Source of the DNA: Botryllus schlosseri
Taxonomy: Eukaryota; Chordata; Ascidiacea; Stolidobranchia; Styelidae
NCBI GenBank assembly: GCA_000444245.1
Contig: ATSW01054548.1
Coordinates: 1-20,690, forward strand
Direction of reading: 5' to 3'
DNA length: 20,690 bases
Positions 1-11,700 of this stretch are shown in pieces. A program made the translations under genes and the position numbers. Within the stretch, counting starts at the first letter, position 1; every line of letters starts with the position of its first letter. The notes beneath the pieces were generated by a model, which had not been told where the DNA came from, did not search any database, and saw only the letters and a list, made by a program, of their open reading frames with translations.

Positions 1-423
1 GAGAAAGCATGAGGCAGTTTCGCACCACAACTGCTAAAACCTCATGACTCAAATCATAATAATAATCATCTGACATGGACTATCGTAGTGTGGAAATTCA
101 TTTACACTGCCAATTTTTCAATAACCTGCTGATACAAACATATTGCTGTTTAGAGACGTTTTGTTGGGGTTTGTGGAAAAAATAAAAATATGGAGATAGT
201 AACGTCAAACAGGGAGACTTCGTAATGTCTGCGAAACCATCTCGATTTGAAGTTGTCAGTCTCATCAAATTAGTGTACAGTCGTTTAAAGTGAAAATTTC
301 CGAAGCATTTTCCTGATTTGTCCCAATGCAGGGATTGAAACCTCGCTACGAAATCCATCTTATCCTGTGATATACATAAACACTATTTGAACAGCTTCTT
401 GGAGGTACAGAACTTCCATATAC

Positions 424-482
424 AATTGAATAGTATATTCATATTGAAATGAACCCGAATATTTTCCGGTGACACTGGTCAT
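424..482 (-). repeat. Dispersed stem-loop repeat, copy 1 (inverted relative to copy 2)
   Basis: Read on the minus strand, this segment matches 15060-15120 over about 55-60 bases with a handful of differences, around a shared GAATAGTATATT core and a shared CCCGAATATTTT motif. The TGAC/GTCA hairpin arms seen in copy 2 are kept here, while the second hairpin carries an extra base. It looks like the 3' end of a retroelement (LINE or Penelope-like), but no coding remnant is attached that would name the family. Confidence 0.6.
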
Positions 483-840
483 AAATCGGATAATGATATA
501 CCTGCTCTTAAAGCTCACCTATCAGATTTGGCGCATTCTTATTGCGGATGTCCTATCGACAAGGCTGATTTTTTGATGAACGAGGAGTGTTTCGTTGCTA
601 TCAAAGCATTACGTTCCTGAAATTCATATCTACAGTTATATTGGTATGCAGCCTTGTCTTGCTAATATTCAATTGTCAATGGTCGAAAATTTTTACTCGT
701 AAATATATATGTAACCCCAAACAGAACAAGTCATTTCATGATAGTCTTTCTCAGGTTGGAAAACTTTCATTCTTCCATTCTTTGGCGCATAAAATTTTCT
801 TTACTTTTAGATTATGATTTCACTTTGACGATAGAAACTC

Positions 841-885
841 TCTGCGGGCCGAATCCGGCTCACGGTCGGTATGTTGCCTGCCCTG
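841..885. mobile_element. Possible right end of a hAT-type MITE
   Basis: A GCGGGCC motif is followed about 25 bases later by a terminus reading TGTTGCCTGCCCTG. This resembles the right ends of the complete hAT MITEs in this window, where GCGGGCC lies just inside a terminus ending in CCCTG. No matching left end or target duplication was found upstream, so it may be a truncated copy or chance similarity. Confidence 0.3.
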
Positions 886-1280
886 CGCTATAGATGCTGG
901 ACGTGATATATTCATAAAATATATGTTTCTTCATTTTGGTGCCATAAATGTTGTGATCACACCAAAAGTATCGTCGAAATCGTTATGCGTTAATATTACA
1001 TTAGCCTCCATCTATCTTTGCGGAAATGGTTCTCAGCACTCCTCGTTCATATCACAACGAAGACGCGGATTTCCAAGACACGACCACGTTCTTCAAGAGA
1101 TACAGCAGCAAAATTATAGCTTTGAAATAATAAAAGTCTACCAATTTCTACATAAATAGTATGATGTTATTTTCAAGAAAAATCATTATTTTGCTGTTTA
1201 TCACAAGCCTACAGGTCATATTTGCACAAGACAGATGAAGGTTGCACCATAATAGAGGTAAAATTGATCTAAAACTTGAG

Positions 1281-1345
1281 GGGGTCCGCGAGGGTCCGTG
1301 GCGGTCAAAAGGGGTCCGCGAAGCCAAAAAGGTTAAGAACCACTG
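1281..1345. mobile_element. hAT-type MITE right terminus, left end not found
   Basis: The terminus at 1331-1345 reads GGTTAAGAACCACTG, the reverse complement of the common hAT start CAGTGGTTCTTAACC. It is preceded by repeated GGGTCCGCG-type motifs typical of subterminal sequence. No CAGTGGTTC left end occurs between 1 and 1280. The element is therefore either 5'-truncated or extends left of the window. It belongs to the same broad family as the ends seen at 6655 and 16027. Confidence 0.6.
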
Positions 1346-1369
1346 GAATAGCGGGTACCTAAGTCGCTG

Positions 1370-1612
1370 CTAAGGTCATTCCAATGCGGCTTTTCTCATA
1401 TAGGGTTTGCCACAGTGATCCGAATTATAGTTTAGTAGAGTCTAATTTTTACAGCTGATGCCCTTGTTGCTGCAACTCTACCCATATTGCTTGGTTAGGG
1501 ATCGGCTCTTTGCTAGGTTTTAGGGCAACTGCCGTTGATGCAATTTGAATGTGGGTCTACAGATTTTAATACCAGCACTCTAACTCCGTAACTATGGCTA
1601 CTGGTTAAGTTA
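1370..1612 (-). mobile_element. tRNA-derived SINE, antisense to the gene
   Basis: On the minus strand, bases from about 1605 to 1539 read like a decayed tRNA gene. An A-box-like stretch contains GGAGTTAGAGTGCTGG, and about 35 bases on a B-box-like CATTCAAATTGC follows. Downstream come an AACAAGGGCATC motif (plus 1457-1469) and a CTGTGGCAAACCC / GAAAAGCCGC tail (plus about 1387-1418). From memory, these tail motifs resemble the 3' tails shared by L2/RTE-like LINEs and their SINEs in fish and invertebrates. The copy is diverged, and no target duplication was identified. Confidence 0.6.
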
Positions 1613-1684
1613 TAATGCCTCATTATCTCCCAGGCACATGGCCATTTCTTTATGTGGTACAACATCGTACTTTTTCTTCCATAG

Positions 1685-4600
1685 GTTTTGCATCCACTCC
1701 TTGAATGCGGAAGCACAGAAAATGGTACACTGACAGAATCTAATCCGATAAGAAAGGTTGCGTTCATTGGCATCTCAAATTGGTCACTTGACCCAGCAAA
1801 GATGAATCGAGGAATTTTCGTGACTAGAGGCAAACCATCCGGACGAGATTTATTCAACACTGCAAAAGCCATTTTCAGAGATAGTCATAACCACCATAGT
1901 GTTACGATCCGAGACTTAACAAAGGCATACACAACAGTGTACCAAGAGCAAAGGAGAGAATATTTTGGACTGAGAGATTATTACAGTTTGATGAAAATGG
2001 TTCATACCTCAATCAGCATCAGGGACGCTGTGGATTTTGGTATGTTAACGACAGCGATCCAGAGAAATTTCAGCGGTGCTCACGGTGCCGAAATCGAGGT
2101 TTTCTATAATCAACTGAAATATCCCCTTCCAGTTGTTCCTATTCCTGTTCAAGAAATTGTTGAGAAAAACCTGAGTGACGTCAAGTCTAGATTTCTTCTA
2201 CTGCTTGCCAATCAATATTCATCCTTCAGCCTGCTCCAAAATTTCATTCCGAACTTTGACAAAAAAGTTCAAGTTATATTTGGCTCGAGCTTTCCGAACG
2301 ACCACACCTACACGGAAATATGCAGAAATATCAATCGAGTAAAGGTTTGCATGGAACAGGGGAGAACCGTTGTTCTACTCAACTTGACAGATATCAATGA
2401 ATCTCTTTATGATGCCCTCAATCAACACTATGTGACATATAGTGGCGAGAGATTTGTGGATGTTGCACTTGGAGGTCACAGGATCAAATGCAAAGTTGCT
2501 GCCGGTTTTCGGCTGGTCTTCATTGAATTGAAGGATAAAGTGTACAATGAATATCCGATTCCGTTGATCAACCGTCTTGAAAAGCATCACTTGACATCTG
2601 AAAGCTTGTTGAGTAATCACCAAAGAGCGCTATCACATGACATCAACGATTGGACACAGCAGTTTTCATGCATCCCAGGCTCACCGTTCAAAGTTTCCAA
2701 TGCATTTCTTGGACATAATAACGACTCTGTCAGCTCTGTGATTATTTCTGAACCTAAAACTTCGGAAAATGAGAACGAAGATGGTAATGTAAAGCTCAGG
2801 CTTCTCCAATCCGCAACCATAGATGCTGTCTTCAGATTGCCGAAGTCAGGATTGCGTGGGGAGGGCATTCGACTTTTGAACGAATATATCAACCGACAAA
2901 GCCACGGATATCTGTCAGACCTACTGATAGATAAATTGAAAGTTGCTGACAGAAAGTCCCCAGCACTTTTGGAAATTACAACGTTTTCCAATATCCTCTC
3001 GGATTCAGATCGTCGTGAGTTGGAGAAACAGATTGGCACTGGGAAGAACACAGTTATGTTGCTGTCTTTGCAACAATTCCAAACTGAGCAGGAGTATTCG
3101 AAAAAATTACAAGACTTCGTCAAATTCAACAAGAAAAGGAATGGAAATGCATCAGCTGCTGCAATTTTGCTTATCCAATGTCCGCAATCCCACAAGAATG
3201 TTCAACTCATAGCGTGTGCTAGATATGTCCTTAAGAACATGCTTTGTCATACTGAGTTCAACAGAAAGACTGTTATTGCGATGTTGCTTTCGACTGAACG
3301 GGGATTGAAAACATCCAACGATGCATCAGAGCAGATGACGCTCACATTGCAGCATGACAATGATTGTGAAATCATCTACGTTGATGAGTTGAGGACCACT
3401 AGCCGCAGCGTGAAGAAGTCGGAGGAACTGCACAATAGCTCAATAGCAGATATTCTTGAAAATAGTCTGAGCTCATGCGGAAATGATGCGGAGCAAGATC
3501 ATGTCATTGACCTTCCAACTCTAATCAAAGACTGCATCTGTGAAGCAATGACCAAAGTCAAAAACACAGAAAAAGACGGGCAACGTGATATTAAACGGAT
3601 TCGACTGTTATCCAAGTTGACTCGGAATGAAATGAGAGGGAAAAAATTCATGGAAATATTGACCAAAAAGATGATACACATTCTTAAGGAACGAGAGGAC
3701 GACAATACTGTAATCTTGGAGAATTGGGTTCAACAAGAGGCGTGTTCCCTGGAAAGGCTACAAGAGGGCGGTACATTTTCAAAAACTTTGTGGCTATGTT
3801 TACGAAGACATGTGTCACTTTTCATGGCATATATACTCAGTGTTGTCGACAGGGAGGATAACCTCGATCTTATAACTGAAAACGATCACTTGAACGAACC
3901 TATTCATGAATTATGGCTCGAACTGTTCTCTGAATGCAAGGTCAAGTGGAAACATGTTAAAGGAGCCATTGAATTCACCATACCTGCAAAGAAATGGTTT
4001 AATGTCACAGGAGATGGAATCAGAATACCTTTCGGCTTCCTAATCCTCGAAACATTAGACTATGTATGGAAAGGTGCGTCAGAAATAGCCAAAAAGACGG
4101 AACCACGAAGGGAGATCTGCTGTGCTGTATTTCGACAGACATGGGCAGGTCTGAGCAAACCTCTCATGAAGGCTTCTCTATCGTATGATTATACCGTCGC
4201 ATTTGCCGCCGAGCTGCTCTTGGCGGGTCTATCAACCTACCCGCAAACTACAAAATTTTTGGCAAATGTTGTTGTGAAAATGGCGCAAGATATGTCAAAA
4301 GGCATGAAGAAGCAGAATTATGTGCAGGAAGATACGTTTATGTTGATGTATATCGCTTCTAAGGAATATCAAACGGAAATCATGATAGTTGATGCTGCCC
4401 TGCAGCTGCATCAACAGACCACTCAAAAACTAGAAGAGTGGATGCAATCCTCAACCAATGGCGATATTCACAAGATATATCGCAAAGCCGTGTATCATTT
4501 GCTTAAAGAAGGCAGCAGTTTGGCACTTGGAATTAAAGACTCCGAGTCTTGCATAGAGTGGATGAAATTCACAGAAAACATACATCCGATATTGGATAAA

Positions 4601-5746
4601 GCCATTGATCTTATTGATGATGAGATGGATAGAGCGGCTATTCAGAAAAAGTGGGATCCAATTGCTATTCTTGACTTGCTTCTTCTTCATCTCCTTCCTG
4701 ACCCTTATGAGCAGGAAAAATTCAAAAACTACATTGCCGTGATTTCATCTCAGGCGAAATTACTGTTCAAAGCAGCAAGTAGATCAAATATCGACCGCCA
4801 ACAATTCGTGCGCATCGTCTGCAATGTTCTTCGGAAATATGTTGAAGAGATTCGACTGAGGCTTCTGATATCGTGGGGAAATAAAATGTGTAGGATTTGT
4901 AGAAGAGACTGTAATCGACCCATCGTTCTTGCATGCAGGCATTATTTTTGTGTTGGATGCTTGAAGAAGCACCTGATGACGCAACAAGAATCCAAAAAAT
5001 GCTTCTCATGCTCTATGACACTGCCGGATGACTTCATTCTGACACCAACTTCTCTTAGCCCTAGTCAAAAAGCAGAGGTTTCGAACTTTCAGCTGAGCTG
5101 CACGAGCTTGTTCTTGGAATATTTATCGCAGTTTGTTTTCAGAGATTGTAGCTGCGGATCAAAGCCATCAGACGCCGGTAGTTCCATAAGACTGATTTTT
5201 GAAGAACTACTAATAAAAGGGAGAAATGGTGAGCTGGAGACATCTGGCTTGAACCTCAACCACGCAACTCGCAGTAGTATGGTTTCAATTCTGTGGAATC
5301 ATGATCAGGCTGAGACGGAGAAGATCATTGCTAAAATATTAGATGTTGAAACTGAAGTTTTTATCGCAACTTTGCTTCATTTCGAAAGGATTCATAAACT
5401 CAAAAATTTCGAATCGAACACAGAATCTCTCCAATCTGCTCAAACGCATGTGACAAAGTTTCTGAAGACCTTCGGCGCCGATCCTCCAAACATTTCGGTA
5501 GAATATTTGAAGATGTTGGCTGCAGCTCGTGCAATTGTCACTTTTGTGCAAGCACTCACTGATTATGATGCTGATAGAATGGATGAGTATGACAAAGCCA
5601 TAATTGATACCGCATTATACAATGTGAGGACTATAATCATAGCAACGAAGAATCAGTTGATAATGGAATTCATTATAAAAACTGGATGTCGCTTGTACGG
5701 AATGGGCTGGTTTTCTGAAATATTTGTCAAGAGCACGCGAATGCAG
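1685..5746 (+). CDS. RNF213-like: RNF213-like large exon: AAA+ modules, helical region and RING finger
   Basis: The acceptor is TTCTTCCATAG at 1684 and the donor is CAG|GTAAGA at 5747. The exon has 1354 codons and opens VLHPLLECG, the family's post-Walker-B segment. GISNWSLDPAKMNRG follows at about residues 29-43 (nt 1769 on), where the Asn fits AAA+ sensor 1. A second AAA+ module then reads FGSSFPNDHTYTEICRNINR (nt 2279 on), VVLLNL in place of a proper Walker B, LYDALNQHYV and PIPLINRLEKHHL. No Walker A is seen, so this module is probably not an active ATPase, as is usual at this place in the family. A long helical part runs to the RING at 4889-5011. Beyond it the SVEYLKMLAAAR segment (vertebrate SVEYLQEVARVR) confirms the alignment. 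Vertebrate RNF213 also codes most of this stretch in one very large exon. Confidence 0.93.
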
Positions 5747-8700
5747 GTAAGATAATTTTATTGTATTTGAGGACCCACGCTGATGAATATTTTCCTATTT
5801 CAGGGTTTGGCTCCTGAAAGGTTACGTGAAGAACAGAAACTGAAACTGACGTCTATCAAGTTATTCCGGTAATTATTTATACGTAAATCACCATAGTAAA
5901 ATTTGCGTTTCAACATGCACAAACTGACTTGTTAACCTATCATCCCAGATCAAACTAGATCAGAGGTCTCAAACACGCGGCCCGCATTTGGAGCATTTTG
6001 GGCGGCCTGCGATGGCATTTTGGAATCTCAAGTACTCAACAATATCTTCAAATTCCATATGTCTTTGTTAGATATAAGAACTAACAGTTCACACTAAAAC
6101 TAGTATAAAAATCACTGAAATCTCGACAACTTCACCATCATATCACTTTTAAAAGCTACCATGCGGTAGAAGATCAGCTTTTACGTTACATTTCCAGTCC
6201 ATGATGATAAAACATGACCCGTTGATGATTAGGGACTGAAAATTGTGATTTGGTTTGGCACGACCTTCTCGTAAAATTACTCGATGTCGGATTGATTGGG
6301 TGATTGAATATAAATGAATTGAGTTGAGTCGGGTCAAACGTTAAAATCAGAGAAGGACTTGCGACTCGGAACGGTGACTTGGTAATCCTACGGATGTAAC
6401 AATCTATGAAACTGTCATGGGGAGTAGTAATATATCAAAAGGTTGTAGCTCATTGCGTTGCGTAGGGCCATAGCTATCTAATTAGGTGAGTATGGCAATT
6501 ACTGGTATTATGTGACCCCGGTGACGTATAGTTGGTTACATGCTGGGTATTGTTTGCTCTCTTTACCCATGTTATTATCGGTGGGGAGTAAGAAAGTAGA
6601 ACGCTCTACAGCTGTAACACCAATGAATTATTCGTTGATTGAGCATTTCAACTCCAGGGGTTCTTAACCAGGGTCCGTAGAACCCATCGGGGTACGAAGC
6701 ACCACATCAGGGTGTACGAGATGAATTGTGGAATTAGGCCTATATATATGCTGTGGAATATTTTTGGGGCCAATTTATTCAACTGGAAAATAGTTTTCAC
6801 GCTACGCGCGATTTTATGTGAATTGGCACTCCGATTTTTATATGGGTATCATCATAAATTGTGTTGAAAATGGACAGGGGCTAAGAAAAATCTTACTGGC
6901 GGCACAAGGGTACAATCGCTAAAAAGTTTAAGAAGCAATTTTATTACTATATGGCTCAATAATGATTATACTTAAGTTGTTATTGATATGTTCCAATACA
7001 ATAATCGAAGGCAAAATGTAACGCTGATTTAATTTGACTTTGGCAATGACAGTAATAATAGCCTATACTTATCATGACTATATCAAAACCAGGGTTAGGC
7101 TACACCGCTCAAATGCTCTGATACCAGATCAATTTTCAGTAGATTTAAAATAGTATACATAAAATTGTGGCACGTCATAGCTCCACTAGCTGTAGTATAT
7201 AACCCGACAGTTTTACGATGTCATGATGCATCTTCTCGCATGATGTCTATAACTCATTAATTAAAAAAATTAGGCCCGGCACAAAAACAATTTTATTCAA
7301 ATATCTGAAAAAGGGATTTTTTCCGTGTCAAGCGTGAACAGTACAATAGTAAATTACATTTCCACGGTATTTGTGGAATGCCTGTCAGCAGGGTCTCGTC
7401 AAATAAGGCCTACTCAAAAATTAAACATTGAATATCCCTATTAATGATCTTGCGGCCCGCGGAGTCATCAAAAACTAGGAAATTGGCCCGCGAGCACATT
7501 TGAGTTTGAGACCTCTGAACTAGATGGTGATTTATGATGTCCAATAATTTAGCACTTCCTTTCAGTCTTGTCCATGAAGTCAAAGACGATGAAAGTGTTG
7601 CTCATCCTCGGTGGAGGTTATGGGACTTAACTCTACATCCAAATGTGCAACACCTTATTCAATGCATACGTGACAGTCAATCTCTACAGAAAGGTAAAGG
7701 GTTGTGACATTTGACGTGATTTAATTTAAAAGGCTTGAACAAAGTTTTCTTGCGTTGATTTAACTCAGCCTTGTTACATCTGGCTGTAACTTGTTCGTGT
7801 TTCTCATCATGTAGGAAGTGTTCTTCATGCTCTTTTGGATACACCGCATATCGAAGATTTGAATTATCTACAAGGGGTACTTCAATTACAATGCAAGATG
7901 GTTGGATGGTAAAGTCTATTACCCAAATTTATAAATAATTTGTGTAGTTTTACACCCACATTTCAGCTACCAAAACAAAATTGGCTTGAAGGAGGCGGGT
8001 GTTATAGAAATTGGGGAGTTTCTGTCTGAATACCATTCATTCCGCGACTCAGCAACTAAATACGTCGAAGCATGGAATTCTGTGAGCCTATTTTTCATTG
8101 AAATTAAATTGCAATAGAAATAACAAATGACAATAACATGAGCAATACTGAAACAAATGAAATGTTAATGGTAATAGTATTTATCCCTCTAAGACTTTTT
8201 CCGCTGACACTCATAAGGAAGTATTGTCAGCATAACTGAAAACCTTAACCGACTACAGAGTAGGTTCAATCTGTTTTTCATTTAAAGGATCTTGAATCAA
8301 CACAATAGTAAACAACAAATCTTCATATTCTTGCCATATATCAGTAGTGTTGTTAACTATTTGGGTATTTTTATAGTCGGATCTGTCTCTGTTATACCTG
8401 TACTTTGTTATATGCTGTTCGTGAGTTTGTAGACTTGTAATTATTATGTCACAACGTTAAAATTTTTTCTATATTTTGAATTTGGTTTGGTCGCGTTTAC
8501 TGATGCTTCTGCCAAAAGTCAGTCGCAAAGCTCAAAGTAGAACAAATTTGGCAATATGCTTGTTTTCTCAACTATAGTGTCCTTACTCTAAATTATTCAA
8601 GGATAGTCATGGCATTATATCATATCATTTCGATAATTCAAATTTCAAGGTAAATAATAACCAGCCAGTGACAAAAGGTACACTATCAGAGACAGATGAG

Positions 8701-11700
8701 CGTTCGTAGAATATAATATCATATCAAATTTAAAATATTCTGTTATCACTACATAAGTGATATTTAAGTGCACTCTGTAATCATTTAATGCAGGGGTGTC
8801 AAACTCAAATTGCGTCGCGGGCCTGATTCCAGAATGATCACTTGAATACTTTATTATCAAGAATATATAGATTTATACATATTAAATGATACCATGGATC
8901 ACAGGGGCTTTATTCTAGCAAGGAGCAACGCCTTTATTCGCGAACAATGTAATTGGTAAAAAAATACGATGCTTGGCCGGTTGAATACCGATATGAACCC
9001 TTGAAACAGTGGCGCAAACTAAGATATAAGTTGGCACTTATCTATGCACCCTTTGCTTTAGTCGTAATCAGGCGTTAGCTCTGTGTTTGATATCAAATTA
9101 ATGCAAGAGATTTAACTGTAGTCCGGGGACCTTTTGAGTCTTAAGTGACACCGAAGTTCGACCACAGATATTTGAATTATATGTTTTGTTTGACTAATAT
9201 ATTCTATTAGGAAACCGCATGTAACGGTTCCACATTGGCGTTTTCGCTTCTGTGAATAACTGCGTTATAGTCCATTTTTCCATAAAACTCTGAGTTCAGT
9301 CTGCACTTTTTGTACTCTCGGAATTGATTGTCAAAATGTCACGGGCTTATTCCGAAAGGTAACTACGGTGAAACCACAACCCCGCAGTCGGGTGGTAATA
9401 ATTTGACCTATGGACAATGGACATGCTCGACATCTGCTGTCTTGAGGGTTTATTTATTGAAAGTATTTCCTATACGTCAATATTTGTTACGAGTGTGCTG
9501 GATGATATAAGCATGTTTCAATTTACTCGAAATTGCTTCGCGGGCCGTATGTTTGACACCCTGATTTAATGCAATGAATTCATGTTGACGATACTTTGTG
9601 ATGAATGTCAACCGAAAATCTTCCATGAATTAATAGTATTTTGATGAATATCATGTTATATGCTCAATTTTCAAGTTTTGAACCACGAATTATCACTTCG
9701 AAACTTGCAATATTTCATTCGGATAAAAATTCGGGATGTTGCGTATTTTCTAGATGCGTGATCAACTAAGGGAATGCAGTGAAACAGACAAAGAAATGAA
9801 GATATGGTTCAGTGAAGAACTGAGTATGACCGCGACGCCAATATCTTACTTTTTGCCAAGTAACAGAGGAAGGGGTAAATGCGCCAAACTGTTGGCTGAG
9901 CTTCTCACAGCAAAACACAATGATTTCCTGGAACGATGCTATGAAATTGTCAAATTCCAAGGAAGGTGATTGTTGATAACATCGTGTAGTGCAGGGGTCG
10001 CCAACTCTAAGCGACTCGCAGGCCACTTTTTAAGTTTCCTGGAGGCCGCAAGAATGCAATACACAGGCCACACAGTTGAGCAACCACGTCTTTAAAACTT
10101 CACTTCAGTGCAATACTGTGCTCTCTAACATGGGCGACCACAGAAGAAGTAATATAAAATTTTATATAAGAAATACAAATACAACAAAAATATCATGATC
10201 ATTACTTTCATTTTATTTTGAACCATGAGCTACGCACGATAGCTGACAACGCTTTTCAGCGACCAAGGAATCGATATTATTGAGAGAGAGACACAGTACT
10301 AACAGAAAGGCCATCTCCTCGTAAGCCGTTTTTTAGGAGTCTCGGTTTTGGCAGTGTCTGGGCCATTGCACGTCCAAACGATAGGCCCAATTTGTCCATT
10401 CATATCAGCTGATTCTCCCCCTTACGAAATGTTGTTGCCATCGCCAAAGTCGGTTCAGCTAGTGAAGATTAGTGACGCTGGGAACATTAGAGTAGCTAAC
10501 TTTGAACAAAAACAACAATATTTTTAGGCTGAATTCTAATTCAGCATTTAATAATGCTTCACTAAGCCTTCTATCGAGTGAGAGAGCGTAATGGTGATGC
10601 GCCCGGCTTGTTGATCGGTAGGTCGTGGGTTCTATCCCATGCCGGGTCAGACCGAAGACCGGGAAACTGGTATCCACAGCTATATCCGGCTAGGCGCTCA
10701 GCATCCACGAACAGTATGGAGGAGGGAAACGGGGGTGTCGATTAGATGAACTCACGAAAGGTCGTGTCGCATCTCCGCCGTCAAAGCATTCCGATGGTGC
10801 AGGCGGAAATGAGTATCATCTCTCTCTTTCTCCATACCTAAATGTCAAATAAGATTGCTGACCGCAAAATATGACCTCGCGGGCCGCGTGTTGGTGACCC
10901 CTGGTGTAGTGTGAATTTTGGCTAAGGATTTAACCATCATTTCAAATCACAGTGATACCGAAGTGGCATCTGATTTACTTTCATCAAACAATTACTTAGA
11001 GATCGACAAAAATCAGGATTTGCTCTCAATGATATATCGTCATACATTCCTCATGGCAAACGGGAAAGACCGTCACATTTCTTACAATCTAGATGCTCTT
11101 GAAAAACAAGTAAGCCTTGCCTGAGATTTATATTTGCATTATTTAAAACGTTTCTTTTCTAGGCAAGAGAAAAGTTTCTACGCAACAAAAAGAAAATTTT
11201 ATCAGAGGTTTATGTTCAAACTTATCGACTTCGTCAATTCTATTTGCCAATCTGCAAACTCACTTTACCGATGTAATTTTCAGAGCCTGCCACGGATCAA
11301 GTATCCCCAAGACATAGGCATCGGCAGGGAATGGAGCAAAGTTGTTGAAAAGACAAATAAGGTTATTATACCAATTGCATATCAATGTTTTGTAACCTTC
11401 TCACTGAACACGTCTTCTACAATTTCAGCAAGAACCACTCTCTCCCAGACTGATTCAAGCTGTCAACGAACGCATCAACAATTACACGTCTGCTGAAATT
11501 TGCGAAGGAGTCAGAACTTTAACCTATGTCATTAGTTTCCTTGCAAAGGTAGGGACACTTTGTAAAGCTAGGTTTGAGCAATACGCTTTAGGATAGGATA
11601 GACCAGTGCTTTTCAACTTGCCTGACGGTTCGCACTTGTGCAAATGAAAAAAAAATTCAATGCGAATGACGAAGGCGGTGCAAATGAAAATCCGGATGAG

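Larger units (their letters stand above)
1..1280. other. Upstream intron, mostly unassigned sequence
   Basis: This stretch precedes the first recognised exon of the RNF213-like gene and is best read as the 3' part of a long intron. No reading frame here resembles the AAA+ segment that should precede that exon (a Walker B followed by the PLK-type lead-in), so the preceding exon must lie outside the window. A stem-loop repeat copy and a possible hAT end are listed separately. The short open frames, such as those at 98-358 (-), 587-817 (+) and 923-1159 (+), match nothing I recognise. Confidence 0.55.

Noticed and set aside
2617-3195. 192-codon open frame on the minus strand
   Set aside because: It lies wholly antisense to conserved RNF213 coding sequence in the large exon and has no family resemblance. 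It is a shadow frame.
10578-10650. Functional tRNA gene
   Set aside because: The B box is good but the acceptor and anticodon arms do not close, and SINE body sequence follows directly.
11134-11496. 120-codon plus-strand frame through exons 8-10
   Set aside because: It runs in the wrong frame through exon 8 and through two introns. Only the SLPRIKYPQD part is real coding, and it is covered by exon 9.
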